A stretch of 64,000 nucleotides of DNA from Cricetomys ansorgei (Eukaryota > Chordata > Mammalia > Rodentia > Nesomyidae), in assembly GCA_026225945.1 (NCBI GenBank), contig JAMJFZ010004066.1:1056001-1120000 (forward strand), read 5' to 3'. The notes beneath the pieces are model-generated. The model was not told the DNA's origin. It did not search any database and saw nothing but the letters and a program-made list of their open reading frames with translations. Made by a program: the position numbers and the translations under genes. This document shows positions 42,230 to 52,525 of this stretch, one piece after another (the stretch's first letter is position 1; the number at the start of each line of letters is the position of its first letter).

Positions 42230-42580
42230 AGTGGATACGTCTACCTTTCCTTGTCTTGCTCAACTAATTCTCACAATGGGAGAGGGAATGTTTCCTTTTT
42301 ATGGCTAAATATCACACTGCCCAAAGAAGCTTAATTACAGAATGCTAAAATCAGGCCATTCGAATTAGCTAAGCGAATTATAATTAGTCTGAAGCAACGG
42401 TTACAGAAAGCCAAGCACAAAAGCCCGAGAGCATCAGTGGGTCCTGGGGTTCGGCAGCTTGCCGCAGTGGTGAGGCTGAGTTTCAGCCCGCTTCTCAACT
42501 GTCACTTCTTCCTCGGTGCCCTGTGTAATGAAAAACACTGCCCTGGTCTAATGAAGCGGCATTCTATCCTATGATAAATG
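42230..42580. promoter_or_regulatory. Candidate enhancer-like island 6
   Basis: Repeat-free block with the densest homeodomain cores in the window: 'cttaattacagaatg' (42330), 'cgaattagctaag' (42361) and 'gaattataattagtc' (42375-42389), plus 'ctaatgaagcgg' (42549). Flanked by a B2 and an L1. Likely regulatory; conservation not tested. Confidence 0.45.
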
Positions 42581-42599
42581 CCTATATATATCTATGCTC

Positions 42600-43105
42600 T
42601 TTTAGTTTTATACACTGTGTTTTGAGCACATTCACTCCTCTCCCCCAGCTCTTCCTGTATCCGCTCCTCCCTTCCCTACCCATCTCACTTCGTGTCAAAC
42701 TCTCCCCCTCCCTTCCCCTCTCTCTGTTTTTAATGCTTTAAAGTCAGTTATGTTCCCCATATATTCTTGGATGTATAGTCTTCCACTAGAGCATGAACGT
42801 CTTAACCAGGGGCTATACCCTTAGAGAAAACTGTTTCCCCTTCTCCCAGCAGTCCCTTGTCTAGATGTGAGACTGAACGCCCAGCTCCCCTCTCTGTGCT
42901 GGCGTTTGGTCCAGCTTGGGCTCGCACGGGTCCTGCGCATGCTGTCACAAGTACGGTGAGTTCTCAGGTGCGGCTGCCCTGCTGTGCCCAGGAGACACTG
43001 TCTCCGTGTGGTCGTCCACCGCCTCTGGCTCTTACTCTCCTTCTTTTCTCTCTTCCACAATGATAGCTGAGCCTCAGAGGGAATGGGACACATGTTTCCC
43101 ACGAT
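42600..43105 (-). repeat. Lx-type L1 LINE 3' fragment
   Basis: 'cacattcactcctctcccccagctc', 'tccccatatattcttggatg', 'cttccactagagcatg', 'ggtcctgcgcatgctgtcac', 'cctctggcttactc'-like and 'gatagctgagcctcagagg' run in the order of rodent Lx L1 3' sequence, antisense. About 500 bases; ends truncated. Frames inside it on either strand are repeat-derived. Confidence 0.65.
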
Positions 43106-44190
43106 TGAAGAACGCCCAGTTCTTTGTTTATAGAGAACGGAGATAAAGGATTCTTCCAGGGAACCAAATTTATTTTTCCCTGTGCCTCCTCTGTCGGTAC
43201 AAACACTCGTAAGCCCTTAAAGCATGATACTGGAGTCCCTCCTCCAGGCAGCACTGGGGTGACGATGAGTCTACTTAGGGAAGGGGCTGTGAACTTTGTG
43301 TGCATGTTTGAGAAAGAAGAACTGAAGAGCTTCTTGTTTATAGAGCTGGTGGGCTGGGATAGTGAGGATTGGCCACCACTAGCTTGTGCAGGGGCATCGT
43401 GTGGCCCACTAACAGCAGAAGCTTCAAGCTAGATGCCCCATGGGACACTTGGTCTGAGTCCTTCCTTCCACACAAGCCAGCGGATACCGTGGTCTGTGCC
43501 TGTACTCAACGTCACCATGGAGTATTCAGCAGCAGGAGTGGACATGCCACTCTCGGGTTGGGGGATCTGATGCTCATATGGTGCCCTAACCTCCCCACCA
43601 ACCCGGGGTTTCACATACTGGATGGCCGGGGAACAGGGGTCGACAGGAAAGGCCAATGCTTGGGAAACAGTGAAGTAATTTTTCCTGCCTACAATAACCC
43701 ATCAATCACACTGGACTCTGAGTGAGCTGAGAGAGCTTCACAGAGAATGAACGAGCCCAGGTGAGTCAGGATTCCAGTCAGTGAGTGAAGCACTACAGTG
43801 TTCTAAAGCCAGAATTGTAAATCCCAGAGCTCTTGAGAGTACACCGAGAGAGTTCTTGAAAAGAAGCCTGTAAGTCAGGTTGGAGTGGGGTGGGTGGTGA
43901 AATGAAGTAAATGGGACCAGGGAGGCCATCTGAGGCCCGTCCACGCCGTGCTGCGTAGTTGGAATGTTGGATGTCCCCGAAGGCCAACATCTCGAAGGCT
44001 TGAACAGCAAGTGGTGCTGGTGGAAGGCAGCAGAGCCTTTAGGAGATAGAACCCAGTTAGACGTCACTGGGGCAGGCCCTCGAGGGAGCCGGTCCGGTCC
44101 TGTACATCACTCCCAGCCGTGAGGTGGGCTCCTCTGCACATTTATGTCCTTGGCATTTAGACTTCTGTGGGAGGGGTGAGCTTTAGTTTT
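43106..44190. other. Unique non-coding sequence
   Basis: No element recognised. Frames of 102-118 codons on both strands overlap without similarity. Confidence 0.4.
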
Positions 44191-44194
44191 CTTC

Positions 44195-44405
44195 CATCTG
44201 TTCATTTACTGTCCTACAGTACAGTAGGGTGTTGTAGTCAGTGATAGCACATACGGTGGTCCCGTAGGACTGTGCTGCCTGGTGACATGATATCCATGTC
44301 GGCTTGTACAGATATAGTCACTATGTTTATACAGTGACAAAATCACCTGACAGCACTGCTCTCAGAATGAGCTTATTGTTATGCCACACAATGCCTGCAC
44401 TCAAG
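44195..44405. mobile_element. Possible Tigger/MER2-type DNA transposon remnant
   Basis: 'gatagcacatacggtggtcccgtagg', 'gcctggtgacatgatatcc' and 'gacaaaatcacctgacagcactgctctcag' resemble mammalian TcMar-Tigger nonautonomous elements. The match is from memory and diverged. Confidence 0.4.
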
Positions 44406-45640
44406 GAATCCACTCTTCAGTAAGTCTTTATTGCAGTCACAGCTGTACAGAGTCATAAGAAAGACCATTTCTATGCTGAGTGCACCGAGCTCCATGTATG
44501 TGGTAGATACCACTAAGATCACTTTTTCACAAATGAGAAAATAACCTAAAACGATTGTCTCACCCAGTCATGCAGCCACATCAGTTGTAGCAATGTCTTC
44601 CCAGATAAAACCTTCCAGTGCAACATCGGAGGACAGTCTAAAGGGAAACGGAATACTCCATCCTGAGGATGTTGCAGGTTGCTCAGGAAAGGACACAACT
44701 CAAACACTTCAGGAAGTCCCTGAAACTGACCAGATGCACTAGGTCCCTCCCTCCTCAAGCATAGATAAGCAGTGAGGACTGCTGAGATAAAACTCGCAGA
44801 CCTGCTCAGCTGCCAAGACGTACGCAGAGCTGCTGGACTGCCTGTAAGAGGCAGGATGTCTGGTGAGTTGTCCATTTTCACCCAAGGCCACCCTCTAGGC
44901 TCTAGTCCTGCCCAGGTCCACCTTAATCCTCAGCATGCCTCATGGGCCAGGTTGGAATTGCCAGCCTGGAGAATGACTGTGGACTGTTTTTCCTGTGGGA
45001 GAAATCCAAGACTGAACCTCTCATGGCCAGTGTTCAGCCCTGGCAGCCACAACATGGCTCCTGACAGTCATCTTACCCTGACTGCTTTGCACAGTAATTA
45101 GCTCTTTAAGGAAAATGAAATTCCATTTCTTTCTTGAGTCCTCAGAAATGGGTGACATACAGCTTTCCTGGATGTCTTAAAAATTGAAAATGCATTATTT
45201 ATTATTATTCTGTGATTTCCTTGTTCTGTAGCTGTGCCCAGTCTCTTGGTGTTTTGCTTTTTTTATCTGTTCCTCCCTGTGGATTCATGCTTCACTTATC
45301 TGCTACTTCTGTCTGGAGACTAAAATAGAGATTTCCATCCTCATTTCTGTGGATTCTAAACAATCTTTGTGCTTTCTCTCTAGGCAGGGTTGGTCACTAG
45401 TCTTTTCTTTTCATTAAATACTTCTTCTGATTCCTCTTGGAGCAAACACCACAGTCAAAGCAAAATGGCTATTTTGGGATTATAAATCGGGAAGAATTAA
45501 ATGAATATGCAAATTATAGAGGCAGCCAGCAGATTCAGGGCAGTCTGCCTGAAAGAGAAGGCGGAGAATCAAGCTTAACAATCAAATCACTTCTTTATAC
45601 ACCAGCTCACTTCACTCTTCTGTCTGAAACAGAAGAGGAT
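44406..45640. other. Unique non-coding sequence
   Basis: No clear transposon. 45100-45430 is AT-rich with 'attatttattattattctg'. A 111-codon minus-strand frame (44546-44881) is not recognised. Confidence 0.4.
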
Positions 45641-45842
45641 TGTCTGGAGGGACGGCTCAGAGTGCGTACTGCTCTTCCAGAGGACCCAGGTTTGGATCCC
45701 AGCACCGGGGTTGGGTGGCTCACAGCTGCCTATAACTCCAGTTCTGGGTACATGACGCCCTCTTCTGGCCTCCTTGAGCACTGCACTCATGTGCCGAAAC
45801 CCAGTCTCGCATACATACACATAATTAAAAAGAAGAGAATGA
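45641..45842 (+). repeat. B2-family SINE
   Basis: Diverged head 'gtctggagggacggctcag', then 'acgccctcttctggcctcc' (intact CTCF-like core) and an 'ataattaaaaagaag' tail. Confidence 0.9.
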
Positions 45843-45904
45843 GCAAAGTCCGTGCATAACTGTCACATACACCCAGATGCAGCTGCACAAACATAACAAA
45901 TGAG

Positions 45905-46195
45905 CACACACAATTTATGAATTTTCTCTGAGCAATAAAAATAAGCTACCAGAGGAGCAACAGAGACCAGTTAATTTCATGGTTCCACGGCTCTGTGGAT
46001 GGTATCGTCATAATGGGGGTGGGGCGAAGAGGGGGATGTCCATTTCTGCTGTCCTCTGAGGTCCGCAAGCCGTCGCTGAGAACTGGACCATAAAGCTCCA
46101 GATGTTTAAAGGAGAATAAGTTGGCAATTATAAGCAGATCCATCTGGAGGCACGCAGAGCCGCTGACTTAGAGGGGAAAGGCAGGCTGGTTCAAA
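45905..46195. promoter_or_regulatory. Candidate enhancer-like island 7
   Basis: Repeat-free, with 'caatttatgaattttc' (45910), 'gagcaataaaaataagc', 'ccagttaatttcatgg' (45967), 'cgtcataatggg' and 'ggcaattataagc' (46122). The ATTA/TTTAT content is interleaved with CpG-containing segments (46024-46080), as often seen in conserved enhancers. Confidence 0.35.
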
Positions 46196-46645
46196 GTCAG
46201 ATGACTTCCTTTTGCTTGGAAAGCAGGACTGCTCTCAACTTGAGGAAAGTGGATGGCACCCAGAGCGTCTTATCACCTAGGTCCTAGCGTCCATGTCTGC
46301 TGCTGTTTCCGAAGCTTCCCTACTACAGTGGGAAAGATTGATTGGAACCTATCAGTACATTTGGGGCGAACCTTAAATTGGTTTTCATAAGCCCCCGGTT
46401 TCCCTCAGATTCCCACCTTGGTCCTTTGACCCTGGGTTACAAATTCCCTTAGAGCCCCAACTTCACTGTGGGGACTGGAGAAGATCCTGGTTCTAGGAAG
46501 AGCCAATACTTTTCTCCAAATCCCTGAGATGGGCAAATCTCTAATTCGTGCATCCTGCAGTCTGCAGGCCCTTAGTGCATGCCACTATGGGCTGGGGCAG
46601 CAAGCACAAAGCAGAGGCGCCTACACTAAAGCACCTTACCCCCCA
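46196..46645. other. Unique non-coding sequence
   Basis: No element recognised. Confidence 0.4.
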
Positions 46646-46649
46646 CCCC

Positions 46650-46787
46650 GCTTTTGAGACAGGGTTTCTCTGTTGTAACTCTGACTGTCCTAGAACTCAC
46701 TCTGTAGACCAGGATGCTTCAGACTCAACAGAGATCTGTCTGCCTCTGCTGGGATTAAAGGCGTGCACCACCACCGCCTGGCGCAGT
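46650..46787 (-). repeat. B1 SINE
   Basis: 'ttttgagacagggtttctctg', 'tgttgtaactctgactgtcc' (the same 3' variant as other B1s here, in complement), 'actcaacagagatctgtctg' and 'aaaggcgtgcaccaccaccgcc'. Confidence 0.92.
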
Positions 46788-46924
46788 CCTCCTTTAACCT
46801 GGTTGCAGACAGTTGTCAGAAAAGGTGATTATATTCCAGAGTCTCAAACCTATCACACACCCAACCATGCATGCTTCTATGGCGTCCAAAGGAGGACACT
46901 CTTATCTCTTTCTACCTTATTCCC

Positions 46925-47157
46925 TTGAGACAGTTCAAGATCCCCCCTTCTCTAGCTAAACTGACAACCAGCAAGCCCCAGAGATCCTCCCACAGAGATC
47001 CTCCTGTCTCCGACCCCGCCCCCCTCCCGCAGTGCTGGAATTACAGGGAGGCTCATTAACTTGCTCAGCTTTTCACATGGGTACTAGAGATTTGAACTCA
47101 GGCCCTCACGCTTGCATAACAAACTGTTATCCCCTTGAGCCGTGGTCCCAGCCCAGA
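46925..47157 (-). repeat. B3-related SINE, diverged
   Basis: 'accagcaagccccagagatcc', 'gcagtgctggaattacagg', 'gatttgaactcaggccctcacgc' and 'gagccgtggtcccagcc'. A short internal duplication of 'cagagatcctcc' is present. Confidence 0.65.
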
Positions 47158-47159
47158 AA

Positions 47160-47838
47160 ACTATTTTCGAAAATGGATTCTTTTGTGGTGTGACTCCAGC
47201 TCCTGGCACATACTCCAGAGGGTAACAGACACAGGAAACCTACCTTCATGCTTCTGTGTAAGCTGGTGGGTCCCTGTTGGAATGTTTTGAAGTATTTTAT
47301 GTGAGGCTAAAGATAGTTTTTCTAGTCATAGCATCCTAATTGACCACAAATAAATAAATAAATAAATAAGAATTTCAATGACAGGCCACAGTTCTTGATC
47401 TGTAACTGAAAATCCATTTTCACTTCAAGGAATAGCGGATGCTGTCAGTACAATTTCAGATGCCAGGACAAGGCAACCACGCACGTCATCCTCCCAGCAC
47501 TGGGGTGGCATCTCCTCAGGTCAGGGCTTATCAGAAATATCAGTCATGAGGGTGTGAGTGAAGAAATCCCAGGATAGATTTGGGTTTGGGAAACAGCTCT
47601 TTAGTTCCTGGCCGCTCCAGCCGCAGCTGCCCATCCCTCACCATCACCTTTCCCAAGGCCCCAAGCTCTGCTCAGAGGACACATTACAGCCCGTATCCAC
47701 TTCAGTTCCACAGCAAACAATTTCCAATTTTAATTTCGTTTGCTTGGCAAATCTTGGTGGCTTCTATCTGGCCCTACCTTTAGAAAGGAGCAAGCCATTC
47801 TTTCCAGGGTTGGCAGCTCAAAGGGATGGATTAAAAAG
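47160..47838. other. Unique sequence with (AAAT)n
   Basis: (AAAT)5 at 47348-47369. 47560-47830 is repeat-free and contains 'ttccaattttaatttcg'; it may belong to the next regulatory candidate. Confidence 0.4.
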
Positions 47839-47839
47839 A

Positions 47840-48270
47840 AAGAAGGCAATGTAATTCCTTGACTTCCTTATAATTCAGAAATGCGACCATTCTTCGGAGG
47901 AGGCCTTGGAAGGATTCCTCCCTCCGCTGTCAAGCTTGGACTCTGCTTGGTTATTAAGTTGGTGGCAATTAGCAAGTAAATGCAGATTCCATGGGTGCTG
48001 TTCCAGAAGAGTCCATTTGCTCGAAAATTACTTGGAGAATTGCTATTTCTGGGACACAAGCCAGCCATGCCCCCGAAGAAGCATTCTGACCAAGTAAAAG
48101 CAACAACAAAAAGCAAACAATTGTGTGACATTAGCTTGCTAAGGGCGATTAGCTCTAGGAAGGCTCCTCCTCTATAGGACTTCACTGAACATTAATTACA
48201 TCACTGTGCTTCAAAGAGAGGCCCAATCACTTCCAGGGATAGAGCGTAGGTGAATTTTCCAGAATTGGCT
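47840..48270. promoter_or_regulatory. Candidate enhancer-like island 8
   Basis: About 430 repeat-free bases with 'ggtggcaattagcaag' (47961), 'gaaaattacttgg' (48022), 'caaacaattgtgtgac' (48113), 'gcgattagctc' (48146) and 'cattaattacatcac' (48191-48205). The dense spacing of ATTA cores with intervening non-AT sequence is enhancer-like. Confidence 0.45.
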
Positions 48271-48292
48271 TCACGCAGTATTAGCTTTCTCT

Positions 48293-48508
48293 TGTGGGTG
48301 GGAATGTGGCTCAGTTAGTTAGTAGAGAGCTTGCCTAGCGTGCATGAAATCTTGGGTTTGATTCTCACAGGCGTGGCAGTGCATGCCTGTAAGCCTCCAC
48401 TCGGGAGATGGAAGCAGGATGATTAGAAATTCTAGATGATTTCAGCTACATACAGTTTTAAAGCCAGCTTGGGCTACAGGAGACCCTGCCTCAGAAAATA
48501 AAGATCAT
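48293..48508 (+). repeat. B4 (RSINE1-type) SINE
   Basis: ID-like half ('gtgggaatgtggctcagttag', 'gagcttgcctagcgtgc') followed by a B1-like half ('gcgtggcagtgcatgcctg', 'gccagcttgggctacagg') and an A-rich tail. Complete fusion structure. Confidence 0.9.
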
Positions 48509-48668
48509 TAAAACCCCCAAACCAACCAGCCAGCAAGAGCCCCAAAGGCTTTTTTGCATCCAATTACTTTCGGCAAATGCTGCAACACTCAGTTCTCTGT
48601 CTACCACACTTTAATGAGCTGATCATTTAGATGTGGTTTACGCTTAGAATATTGGGGATTTCCCTATG

Positions 48669-49035
48669 GTCTTAGTCAGGGTTTTTATTGCTGTGAAGCG
48701 ACGCCATGACCACAGCAATTCTTATAAAGAAAGACATTTAATTGGGGTTGGCTCACAGTTCAGAGGTTTAGTCCATTATTACCACGACGGGAAGCGTGGT
48801 GGCACACAGGCAGACAGGGTGATGGAGAGGTAGCTGAGAGTTCTACACCTGGATCAGCAGGCAGCAGGAAGAGCGAGTGAGCCTGGGCCTGGCTTGAGCA
48901 TCTGAAACCTCAAAGCCCTCCCTCAGTGACACACTTCCTCCAACAAGGCCACACCCACCCCATCATTAGGGTCACACTTCCTAATAGTGCCACTCCTATG
49001 AGTCTATCATTTTTATTCAAACCACCATGCCTGCA
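48669..49035 (-). mobile_element. MT/ORR1-group MaLR LTR
   Basis: Read on the plus strand: 'tcttagtcagggtttttattgc', 'gccatgaccacagcaattc', 'gttggctcacagttcagagg', 'cttcctccaacaaggccacacc' and 'tttttattcaaaccaccatg'. A full-length solo LTR in antisense. Confidence 0.88.
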
Positions 49036-49189
49036 GACTACATTGTTACCGATTCCTAATTTAATGTCATGTCAAAGAACACATTTTGCACATTTTCAGT
49101 CTTCTTAAAGCAGTTCAAACTCGTTTGATGGCGACGATGTGGCATGAAATGTGAAGAATGTTTATTCTGTAGTTGTTAGCTGGAGTTCT

Positions 49190-49270
49190 CGTCACCCTGA
49201 AGTTTGAATGAGGAATGTCCTTCCTACGCTTGGGCATTTCGACACCTGGTCCCCAGTTGGTAGTGCTGTT
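49190..49270 (+). mobile_element. ORR1 LTR, left part (split)
   Basis: 'tttgaatgaggaatgtcc' and 'gacacctggtccccagttgg' match the ORR1 start. It is broken at 49270 by a second LTR and continues at 49584. Confidence 0.85.
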
Positions 49271-49583
49271 TGTTAAGTCCGAAACTGTCTCACAGAGACC
49301 CCCACTCATGCACCACGTATGTCATCAGCAAGGGTGCGGTTATTTCTCAAAAGAGAAAGCAACCTACGCATCAGGGTCAGCCACCTGTCAAGATGGCGAC
49401 CCAGAAAGCTGGCCACTCGGGTTTTTAAAGGAAACAGGAGATCTCTCTGATTGGTCAGAACCTGGGTACTGGATTGGCTTGTTAAATGTCACGAGGAAAC
49501 TAGAGTTTCTGGGAAAGCAAGTACTTGACGTTAGAGAAGTGAGGTCATGCCCCCCCGCCCCAACTAGGGGTGTGGGCCTCTCG
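49271..49583 (-). mobile_element. ERV solo LTR inserted in ORR1 (family Y, copy 1)
   Basis: On the plus strand it starts TGTTAAGTCC, the complement of an LTR end in ...CTTAACA. Its complement shares with the copy at 51718 the blocks GCCAATCC, 'gaccaatcagagag'/'gaccaattagagag', GGTCGCCAT and 'tttcgg...taaca'. The two are the same family in opposite orientation. The 5' TG is mutated to CG. No internal retroviral genes. Confidence 0.8.
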
Positions 49584-49822
49584 CTCTGTGGGGAGGTTCA
49601 GGAGGAGTGGCCTTGCTGGATGGAGGAAGTATGTCTCTGGGAGCCACCTTTGAGAATATGTAACCTTGCCCTCTTCCAGGTCCTGTTGAGGTCTGATCTC
49701 TCTCCATGCCTGCTACGATGGTACCGTTCCCTCTGGAACCACAAAGCCAAACAAACTCTTCCTCCTGTAAGATGCCTCGACCATAGTGTTTCATCACAGC
49801 CAAAGCAAAGTAGCTAATACAT
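49584..49822 (+). mobile_element. ORR1 LTR, right part
   Basis: 'gggaggttcaggaggagtggcc' continues the LTR, followed by 'ggaggaagtatgtctctggg', 'gccaaacaaactcttcctcc' and the end 'aaagtagctaatacatg'. Confidence 0.85.
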
Positions 49823-50015
49823 GTACTGCAGTTAAGATGAAGGTGATTGACAGTTCAAAGCTTCTGTGTCGTCCCTGAGTCGTTTTGGTCTGATTGGAAT
49901 ATCAATTGCTTCAATCATTTGGGATGCTCTACTTCTCTCTTTAATTTTGCCTATTTTTGCTCCTTGTATTTTAAGGCTGTCTTACTAGTTGCTCTTATGG
50001 TCATTGTATTAGTCG
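49823..50015. other. Unique sequence
   Basis: Short T-rich segment between LTRs; not recognised. Confidence 0.4.
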
Positions 50016-50017
50016 GG

Positions 50018-50520
50018 TTATTGTACTAGTCGGGGTTCTCTATAGGAGCTAAACTGATCGAATGAGTATGTGTTAAAAGGGGATGTATTAGGTGCGTTAT
50101 TTCATTAATTGACTGAAGTTACACAGTCTTAGTGGGCCAACAGTGGCCGAGAATCCAGTAGTTGCTCGGTCCATGCGACTTGATGTCTCAGCAGTTCCAA
50201 TCTGGCACGGCAGCCTGGGGGATTCTTGGAGAGCTGCTGGTCTTCAGTCTGTGTTGGAAGTCTGGAGAAGGTGATTCTAACATCAGCAAAGGAAAGCACT
50301 GGTGCAGCAACAGGATGGATGGATCCGTCCGCAGGAGTGAGGGCGAGCAGGCAAAAAGACACGTTTCCTTCTTTGTCTTCTTTTATCTGGGCTGTCTATG
50401 CTTCATCCATATTCAGGGTGGATCTTCCCAAGCGGAATAATCTGATCAAGAAAATCTCTCACAGGAGGGCCCGGAGACTTTCTTCCTAGTTGATTCCAGA
50501 TCCTGTTGTACTGATGACTA
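50018..50520 (-). mobile_element. ERVL-type (MT2/RMER10-like) LTR
   Basis: On the plus strand: 'tagtcggggttctctatagg', 'gtgggccaacagtggccgag', 'tgatgtctcagcagttcc', 'gtgagggcgagcaggcaaaaag', 'gggtggatcttccc' and 'ctagttgattccagatcctg'. This is the antisense order of MT2-like ERVL LTRs. Confidence 0.7.
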
Positions 50521-50524
50521 AGAT

Positions 50525-50885
50525 GAGCCATGCAGGTACGAAGTGCCCTCCCTTAAAGGCTCACAGATTGAAGGGTTGCTTCCCAACTGTGATGCCGTTT
50601 TGGGAAGTTCTGGAAACTCCAGGAAGTGGGTCCCGACTAGAGAAAGTATGGACACGTGCGTCCTTGGGAGCCGTACCTCATCCTTCCACCCATCTTTCCG
50701 GCTACCATGAGATATGGAATCTCCTCCCCCATTCCCTCCTGCTCCATGGGGCTTTGGCCAAACACACAGGGCCAAGCAACTGTAGACAAGACTCCCTGAA
50801 GTCATGGGTCAAAACACATCTTTCCTTCTTACATGCTTTTTCTCAGGTTATTGGCTCAGCAGCTGACGGGGAACCCCTACAAGCT
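50525..50885 (+). mobile_element. Old MaLR-type LTR
   Basis: 'gggaagttctggaaactccaggaagtg', 'ctagagaaagtatggacacg', 'cggctaccatgagatatgg' and 'gggccaagcaactgtagac', then 'atgctttttctcaggttattgg'. Matches rodent MaLR-like LTR order; subfamily unknown. Confidence 0.5.
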
Positions 50886-50889
50886 TCGC

Positions 50890-51658
50890 ACCATCTCTGC
50901 AGGCACTGGGCCAAACGCTTGCAGAGTCTCTGTGGTTTATTCTTCTTACAGATTTAAGCACGGTTAAAACTCTGGGAAAAGGTTTACCACGAGACAATCA
51001 TCACCACAAAGCTTTAGGCACAGCTACATAAAGACTTCCTAGCAAAGTAGCAAAGCACCTGTGCCCTTTACAATAAGAAGGAATTCTATTGGCTGATAAA
51101 CAGAGCTCAGAGCTAGGGCCTAGAGAGGAAGGATTTGTAGTAAGCGTAAGGATGGATTCTATTGGTAGAGAATGCCAAGGACACGGGACCTCTCTCATTA
51201 GGATGCATTCTATTCACTGAGAGACAGAGCTCCGGATGAGGGCCTAAACAGTGCTCGGGATGCAGGGAGACTCAGGTGCAGGCTGGCTCCCTGTAGAGGA
51301 GCAGATCGCCAGGTTGTTTGACCTCTTTCACGCTGGCATTCCAGGCGGCCAGGTGTCATTCATTTCCTTCCTTCCCTTGGAGAAAATAGGCCCCTGTGAT
51401 CGACAATCCTGGCTCCTCTAATGCTTATTCCAAGCTGTGCTTTGTCTCATGAACGTCACAACTGCTGCTTTACTACTGAGCTTCCCTTTGGCCGTTCTTT
51501 CCTAGAAATCTACTTTCTGAAAATTCGGGTGTTTGGACAATTAATGGTTACCATAACTGTGTTGGATTTAGGCTTCTTAGTTTTATCGTATCATTTACCA
51601 CACACACCCATTTTCTATTTGCTCTCTTCGTGTTTTTCTTTTACTAGACTTTGATTTA
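50890..51658. other. Unique or unnamed sequence with internal repeats
   Basis: Imperfect direct repeats built on 'attctattg' occur at about 51080, 51157 and 51206. The outer two also share 'acagagctc...agggccta'. This could be a U3-like repeat region of an unidentified LTR. Confidence 0.4.
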
Positions 51659-51659
51659 A

Positions 51660-51717
51660 AAATCTTTTAGATTTATTCATGCTATTTTATGTCCATGAGT
51701 GCTTTGCCTGCACATAT
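51660..51717 (-). repeat. B3 SINE, left part (split by LTR)
   Basis: 'ttttatgtccatgagtgctttgcctgcacatat' is the 3' half of a minus-strand B3. It ends in the ATAT target duplication (51714-51717). Confidence 0.85.
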
Positions 51718-52038
51718 TGAGAGGGCGGGCCCTGACCTCAGCTCTTTGGGAGTCCTCAGTAGTTCCTGGAGAGTCCCGAAGCCAGGGGCCAATCAAACAA
51801 CCCCTGCTTCTCCTCGAGATCTCCACTTCTCGAGAGATATAACCAGCCAATCCGGTGTCCGGATCCTGACCAATTAGAGAGAACCCCTGGCCACTCGCTG
51901 TTTCGCTTAAAAGGCCCCTGCATCTCGCGGTCGCCATGTTTTTTTTAACTGGTTGACCCTGGCACGGCAGATTGTGTTCCGTGGAAATGGCCATATGTAA
52001 CTCTCAGTGTCTACTTGAACTATTTCGGGGACCTAACA
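51718..52038 (+). mobile_element. ERV class I solo LTR in a B3 (family Y, copy 2)
   Basis: 321 bases, TGAGAGG...CCTAACA, flanked by 4-base target duplications ATAT (51714-51717 and 52039-52042). A 4-base duplication is typical of gammaretrovirus-like ERV1 elements. It carries a CCAAT box in 'aaccagccaatccgg' (about 51845) and a TATA-like 'cttaaaaggc' (about 51907). No internal genes; it is a recombined solo LTR. Confidence 0.88.
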
Positions 52039-52217
52039 ATATGTTTGTGTATCCTGTGCATTCCCGGTGCCCGAGGTGATCAGAAGAAGGTGTTCTGTCC
52101 CCTGGAACAGGACTTATAGATGGCTTGAACCACAGTGTGGGTGCTGGGAACCAAACTTGGGTCCCCTGCAAGAGCAGCCAATGCTCTCAACCATGGAGTC
52201 ATCTCTCCAGCCCCTTG
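52039..52217 (-). repeat. B3 SINE, right part
   Basis: 'atatgtttgtgtatcctgtgc' continues the B3 broken at 51717. It proceeds to 'gggaaccaaacttgggtcccc' and the head complement 'gagtcatctctccagcccc'. Confidence 0.9.
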
Positions 52218-52239
52218 AATATTTTTTGATACTCAAATA

Positions 52240-52408
52240 AGCTTTAGTTACTGTTTTGTTTTGTTTTGACACAGGATCCCACCATGTAACTCTGGCTGGC
52301 CTGGAGTTTGCTATATAGACCAGGCTAACCCCAAACTCATGGAGACTCACCCTTGTCTCTGCCTCCTCAGTTCTGGACTGAAGGTGTGAACTATTATACT
52401 CTGCAATT
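52240..52408 (-). repeat. B1 SINE with (GTTTT)n tail
   Basis: 'tgttttgttttgttttgacac' tail complement, then 'gtaactctggctggcctgg', 'ctatatagaccaggctaacc' and 'gactgaaggtgtgaac'. Diverged. Confidence 0.85.
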
Positions 52409-52467
52409 TAAAATTTTATTGTTGCAAAACAATAAAAATGTTTTCCTCTACCTTTTAAGTTAGTATA

Positions 52468-52525
52468 CAAGGGAGAGATGGGAGAGATTGCTTAGCAGTT
52501 AAGAACACTGGCTGCTCTTGCAGGG
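52468..52525 (+). repeat. B2 SINE, left part (split by LTR)
   Basis: 'gggagagattgcttagcag' and 'ctggctgctcttgcaggg' are the B2 head, cut at 52525. Confidence 0.88.

Noticed and set aside
42821..43305. Overlapping 93- and 113-codon minus-strand frames
   Set aside because: The first lies wholly in an Lx L1 3' UTR fragment; neither resembles L1 ORF1 or ORF2.
44546..45101. 111-codon minus and 109-codon plus frames overlapping
   Set aside because: Opposite-strand chance frames with no similarity or codon pattern.
49215..49817. Longest plus-strand reading frame (200 codons)
   Set aside because: It runs through the ORR1 LTR and the inserted ERV LTR; it is chance coding of repeat DNA.
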